Virus record (IMG/VR): IMGVR_UViG_3300036715_000539
Location: 1-21,837 of that record
Length of the DNA stretch: 21,837 nt
Source: a virus
Reading direction: 5' to 3' (one strand)
The translations under genes were made by a program, and so were the position numbers. Numbering within the stretch: position 1 is the first letter of the stretch; each line of letters opens with the position of its first letter. The notes beneath the pieces are model-generated. The model was not told the DNA's origin. It ran no database searches and was given only the letters and a program-made list of their open reading frames with translations. Below are positions 18,857 to 21,837 of this stretch, one piece after another.

Positions 18857-19835
18857 GTTTATTCGTCACTTCTATAGCCGTCCCGCGGACGATGGGTCCG
18901 AGGGTGGCGCTGGCGGCGCTGTTGGTACGGGCAACGATGCACGCATCGCGCTGCTGAACCAGATCGGGGATACACTTGACGAGTCTCGGTCTGATGAGCT
19001 TGCCAATGTCAATGACGACGACACCACGGAGCCCTTTCGGGTTGAGAAACTTGCTCCGGAGGACGATACGCGGGTCCCTGACCCGGAAGTTACTCCCCCC
19101 GCATCTGAGGTAGCTCCGGAACCAGCAGCACCTAAGAAGTTTAAGCTCAAGGTCAATGGCCGGGAGCTTGAGCTGACTCAAGAAGAACTGATTGCGCGAG
19201 CTCAGAAGGTTGAGTCCGCAGACGAATACCTGCGCACAGCCAAGCAGACGGCACGGCAGGCTGACCCTGAACCCCCTCGTCCGTCGGCTGAAGAACTTCA
19301 ACGACAGCAGGATGAAGAAGATCGAGCGCTGGTCCGCGCTATACAAATGGGGACCGAAGAAGAGGCCGCCGCCGCGCTGCGTAAGCTCCGGCAGCAAGCT
19401 AGTGCACGTCCATCCATTAACATGGACGACGTGTCCCGCACTATCGACGAACGCCTTGAATTCAACACTGCGATCACCCAGTTCAACAAGGACTTCAGTG
19501 ACATCGTGAGTGACCCGTTCCTGAAGAAGCTGGCGCTTGATCGCGACACTGAACTTCTGGCACAGGGTGACACGCGTCAGTACTCTGAGCGTTACCTTGA
19601 GATTGGGCAGCAACTCCGTGCGTGGAAGGAAAGTCTGGCTCCTGCGACAGCGGCTCCTACTTCCCCTACCACAAGTGAGAAGCTCGAGCGCAAAGCTGCT
19701 GCACCGGCAGTGCCCACGTCGGCTACGGCCAAGACCAAAGCGCCCGCTGCGGAAGTAGATGAAGACGATACGCCGTCTAGTGTGATCGCCAACATGGCAA
19801 AGAGCCGTGGCGGTCCTCAGTGGATGCGTAGCTAA
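18840..19835 (+). CDS. Scaffolding protein
   Basis: 331 residues; ATG at 18840 with AAGGAG. The composition is typical of a scaffold: very Glu/Asp/Lys/Ala/Pro-rich and low complexity, with helices (FKLKVNGRELELTQEELIAR near 100-119, then a charged region of about 140-190). The last ~60 residues are Ala/Pro/Thr-rich and end SSVIANMAKSRGGPQWMRS, a likely capsid-binding tail. It should direct prohead assembly and leave or be removed before packaging. It lies directly upstream of the capsid gene. The antisense frame over this and the capsid gene is a codon-bias shadow. Confidence 0.85.
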   Translation: MRIRNRFIRHFYSRPADDGSEGGAGGAVGTGNDARIALLNQIGDTLDESRSDELANVNDDDTTEPFRVEKLAPEDDTRVPDPEVTPPASEVAPEPAAPKKFKLKVNGRELELTQEELIARAQKVESADEYLRTAKQTARQADPEPPRPSAEELQRQQDEEDRALVRAIQMGTEEEAAAALRKLRQQASARPSINMDDVSRTIDERLEFNTAITQFNKDFSDIVSDPFLKKLALDRDTELLAQGDTRQYSERYLEIGQQLRAWKESLAPATAAPTSPTTSEKLERKAAAPAVPTSATAKTKAPAAEVDEDDTPSSVIANMAKSRGGPQWMRS

Positions 19836-19847
19836 AGGAGAAATGAG

Positions 19848-20819
19848 ATGGCTGGTCAAGTATGGGCAGTAAACTCGCTGGGCGGCTTCATGTACAGCCG
19901 CCAACTGAGTAACGTATTGCGTATGGCGGTCCAACCGCTGGTGAAGTTCCGTCAGTTTGCTGACGTGCGCGACGCCTCGCAGCAGGGCAAGAAGAAGGGT
20001 GACATATTCACCTGGGACGTGTTCTCGGATGTGGCGTCTGCTGGCGGCGTGCTGGTTGAAACCAACACCATGCCGGAAACCAACTTCACCATCACTCAGG
20101 GCACCCTGACGATGACTGAAGCGGGCAACAGCGTTCCGTACTCTGGCAAGCTGGACAACCTGTCCAAGTTCCCGGTCATGGAACTGATCCAGAAGGTGCT
20201 GAAGAACGACGCTGTTAAGACGTTTGATCGCTTCGCCTGGAACCAGTTCAACCAGACGGTGCTCCGTGCCATCCCGGTTGCGGGTACTGACACCGCTGCG
20301 GTCACTTTGTACACCAACGGCACCGTCACGGGCACGAACAACGTGGCGTACAACAACGGCCACGCTAAGTCGATCGTCGACACCATGAAGGAGCGTAACA
20401 TCCCCGCCTACCTTGGCGACGATTACTATGCTCTGGCATGGCCGTCTACGCTTCGTACGCTGAAGAACAATCTGGAAACGATCCACCAGTACAGCGACAC
20501 CGGCTTCAAGCTCATCATGAACGGTGAGATTGGTCGCTACGAAAACGTCCGCTACGTCGAGCAGACCAACATCGCCAAGGGCACTGGTACTGACGGCATC
20601 ACGCAGACCACCTGGACCAACGCTAAGAGTGACTGGATCTTCTTCTTCGGCAACGACACTGTCGCTGAAGCTATCGCAGTTCCTGAGGAAATGCGAGGCA
20701 AGATCCCCAGTGACTACGGTCGTAGCAAGGGCGTCGCCTGGTACTACCTGGGCGGCTTCGGTATCGTACACACTCTGGCAGCGAACGCTCGCATCGTCAA
20801 GTGGGATAGTCAGGCTTAA
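19848..20819 (+). CDS. Major capsid protein (N4 gp56-like family)
   Basis: 323 residues; ATG at 19848 with AAGGAG. It reads as an N4 gp56-type HK97-fold coat protein: FRQFADVRDASQQGKKKGDI near 35-54, GGVLVETNTMPETNF near 65-79, TLTMTEAGNSVPYSGKLDN near 85-103, then a helix-rich domain and a C-terminal NARIVKWDSQA. Codon use is more biased and less GC-varied than in neighbours, consistent with very high expression. It forms the icosahedral shell. The family name is from memory of similar phage sequences; a P22-like coat is a less likely alternative. Confidence 0.88.
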   Translation: MAGQVWAVNSLGGFMYSRQLSNVLRMAVQPLVKFRQFADVRDASQQGKKKGDIFTWDVFSDVASAGGVLVETNTMPETNFTITQGTLTMTEAGNSVPYSGKLDNLSKFPVMELIQKVLKNDAVKTFDRFAWNQFNQTVLRAIPVAGTDTAAVTLYTNGTVTGTNNVAYNNGHAKSIVDTMKERNIPAYLGDDYYALAWPSTLRTLKNNLETIHQYSDTGFKLIMNGEIGRYENVRYVEQTNIAKGTGTDGITQTTWTNAKSDWIFFFGNDTVAEAIAVPEEMRGKIPSDYGRSKGVAWYYLGGFGIVHTLAANARIVKWDSQA

Positions 20820-20830
20820 GGAGCAAGATC

Positions 20831-21238
20831 ATGGCAACCAAGAGTATGGTCTATAACCATCCCGTGTACCTCACTCGTATTGGGGAGGTTGTGGGCGAGG
20901 CGGGGGGTGGCGCCACCACGCAGTACGCCAAGTTCGTAGCGTTTACGGCCAAGCTGGCGTACTCCGCACAGCTTACGGTCACCACGGCGGGCACTGCGGC
21001 AGGCCACCTGTTCAGTCTCATCAAGATCAGCGGTACTGCGACTTCCACGCTTGCCACCACCACTCTCGGCACCGCAGCAGCGGGCACGACGACCAACGTG
21101 CTGCTCACTACAGCAGCGGGGGGTGTGGCGCTTGCGCAGGGCGACATCGTGTCTGTGCTTAGCGGCGCTGACACGGTAGGCAAGGCAGCAGTGGCCCTGG
21201 AAGTTTCTATTCAGCCACTGGCTAACGTCACGGCGTAA
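20831..21238 (+). CDS. Decoration or head-stabilising protein (135 aa), putative
   Basis: 135 residues; ATG at 20831 with AAGGAG. Starts MATKSMVYNHPVYLTRIGEV and is small-residue-rich (Ala, Thr, Gly, Val), with alternating strands, as in beta-sandwich decoration proteins (TTTLGTAAAGTTTNVLLTTA). It ends AKAAVALEVSIQPLANVTA-like (residues 118-135). No membrane segment. Position right after the capsid gene supports a decoration or head-completion role; this is inference from context and composition. Confidence 0.65.
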   Translation: MATKSMVYNHPVYLTRIGEVVGEAGGGATTQYAKFVAFTAKLAYSAQLTVTTAGTAAGHLFSLIKISGTATSTLATTTLGTAAAGTTTNVLLTTAAGGVALAQGDIVSVLSGADTVGKAAVALEVSIQPLANVTA

Positions 21239-21248
21239 GGAGAACGAA

Positions 21249-21671
21249 ATGGCTGGTAACGCATCTACCAAGAAGCAGTACGCCTCTATCAAGGGCCTGC
21301 CTGCAGGCACCACGCAGCCGAGCAAGACTGTGAGTATGGGCAACCATCGTGGTCACTACACCGGGGAACTTTCCGGCGGGGGCGGCTCGGAGAAGTTTGC
21401 AGCCCCCATGCAGGAGGTGGTTGCTGCCATCAAGGGCATTGGCGGCACGTACGATGACATCGGTGAGAAGTCTGGGTTCATCACTGACGGCTATCTGGAC
21501 AAGTCCAGTATCCCCTACGGTGAGAGTGCCAAGTTCAATTTCTTGCCCCCGGGCATGGACATCAGCAATCAAGAGAACGCTGAGATTCATGAAATGCCCA
21601 TGCGCAAGCTGACAGCTGAGTCCTACCCGGGCGACGGCTGGATGCCCGCACCTCGGGACATGCCCGAGTAA
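21249..21671 (+). CDS. Hypothetical virion-associated protein (140 aa)
   Basis: 140 residues; ATG at 21249 with AAGGAG. It starts MAGNASTKKQYASIKGLPAG, with a flexible Gly/Ser part (GELSGGGGSEKF, residues 39-50), a helix (QEVVAAIKGIGGTYDDIGEK) and a Pro/Met-rich end (GWMPAPRDMPE). Family unknown. It is the last gene of the head cluster before a new promoter, so a structural role is likely but unproven. Confidence 0.7.
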   Translation: MAGNASTKKQYASIKGLPAGTTQPSKTVSMGNHRGHYTGELSGGGGSEKFAAPMQEVVAAIKGIGGTYDDIGEKSGFITDGYLDKSSIPYGESAKFNFLPPGMDISNQENAEIHEMPMRKLTAESYPGDGWMPAPRDMPE

Positions 21672-21672
21672 T

Positions 21673-21719
21673 TTGCGCCGCACGGCGTAACGCACTATAC
21701 TGGGGGCCATGCGCCCCCA
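21673..21719 (+). promoter_or_regulatory. Predicted promoter with dyad over the start site
   Basis: TTGCGC (21673-21678), 17 bases, TATACT (21696-21701), the best sigma70 match in the window. TGGGGGC (21701-21707), loop CATGC, GCCCCCA (21713-21719) forms a 7-bp dyad overlapping the expected start near 21708. It may also reduce readthrough from the capsid genes, though no T-tract follows. Confidence 0.7.
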
Positions 21720-21739
21720 GATTCACATGGAGGATTGGT

Positions 21740-21837
21740 ATGCACCCCCTGCAAGAGAAGTTCCAAGTAATCGTTCCTGTTAAGGAAGAGGGAGAAGACC
21801 CCTGGGTCAGCCAAGCCAGTCAGCGAGACCTGCGTGG
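21740..21837 (+). CDS. Start of a further gene, partial at right edge
   Basis: ATG at 21740 with GGAGG about 7 bases upstream opens a frame that runs off the window (32 codons): MHPLQEKFQVIVPVKEEGED then PWVSQASQRDLR. It follows the promoter at 21673 by 39 bases. Too short to assign. Confidence 0.75.
   Translation, partial: MHPLQEKFQVIVPVKEEGEDPWVSQASQRDLR

Noticed and set aside
18735-20771. A 678-codon open frame on the minus strand across scaffold and capsid genes
   Set aside because: It is antisense to two well supported genes with good ribosome sites, has no domain I recognise and no start signal. Codon bias of the capsid and scaffold genes explains the lack of stops.

Overview
This window is a piece of a double-stranded DNA tailed bacteriophage (Caudoviricetes; the gene set suggests a short-tailed, podovirus-like virion, which is an inference). 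The host is Gram-negative, because the lysis cassette carries an Rz/Rz1 spanin pair with a lipoprotein o-spanin that only makes sense with an outer membrane. The predicted promoters are sigma70-like (TTGCnn, 17-18 bases, TAyACT), so the host RNA polymerase is probably used. No tRNA, rRNA, CRISPR array or insertion sequence was seen.

Layout. (1) Positions 1-1736: a leftward block of four genes. The last one runs off the left edge and ends in a long 12-bp/4-residue tandem repeat. (2) Positions 1737-2015: a divergent intergenic region with a strong hairpin terminator and promoters pointing both ways. (3) Positions 2016-4148: a rightward primase-helicase (Toprim-like DUF3854-type N-half, SF3/D5-like helicase C-half). 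(4) Positions 4149-4804: a gene-free, locally AT-rich region with phased GTAAC/GTTAC boxes, three consecutive hairpins, degenerate repeats and a 32-bp perfect palindrome; it is the best candidate for a replication origin or control region. (5) Positions 4805-5940: a leftward block of three small genes, one too short for a usual 60-residue cut-off. (6) Positions 5941-6441: a second gene-free control region that carries the same repeat families as region 4, partly in inverted orientation. (7) Positions 6442-21671: one long, tightly packed rightward block for packaging, host recognition, lysis and head assembly. (8) Positions 21672-21837: a new promoter and the start of a further gene.

How the genes work together. 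The rightward block encodes small and large terminase, a membrane protein, a small protein, a 1005-residue tail spike, a lysis cassette (candidate holin, GH24 endolysin with a C-terminal membrane segment, Rz and fully nested Rz1), two small conserved-looking proteins, a HAD-family phosphatase, portal, a small protein, scaffold, major capsid, a decoration-like protein and an unknown protein. Most neighbours overlap or are a few bases apart and have good Shine-Dalgarno sequences.

Most notable findings. The large terminase is interrupted exactly in its ATPase P-loop by a 327-residue intein with the hallmarks of the rare class 3 inteins (Ala at position 1 and a Trp-Cys-Thr triad), carrying an apparently intact LAGLIDADG-type homing endonuclease. 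The two non-coding regions around the leftward small-gene block share GTAAC boxes and a repeat family of unknown role.
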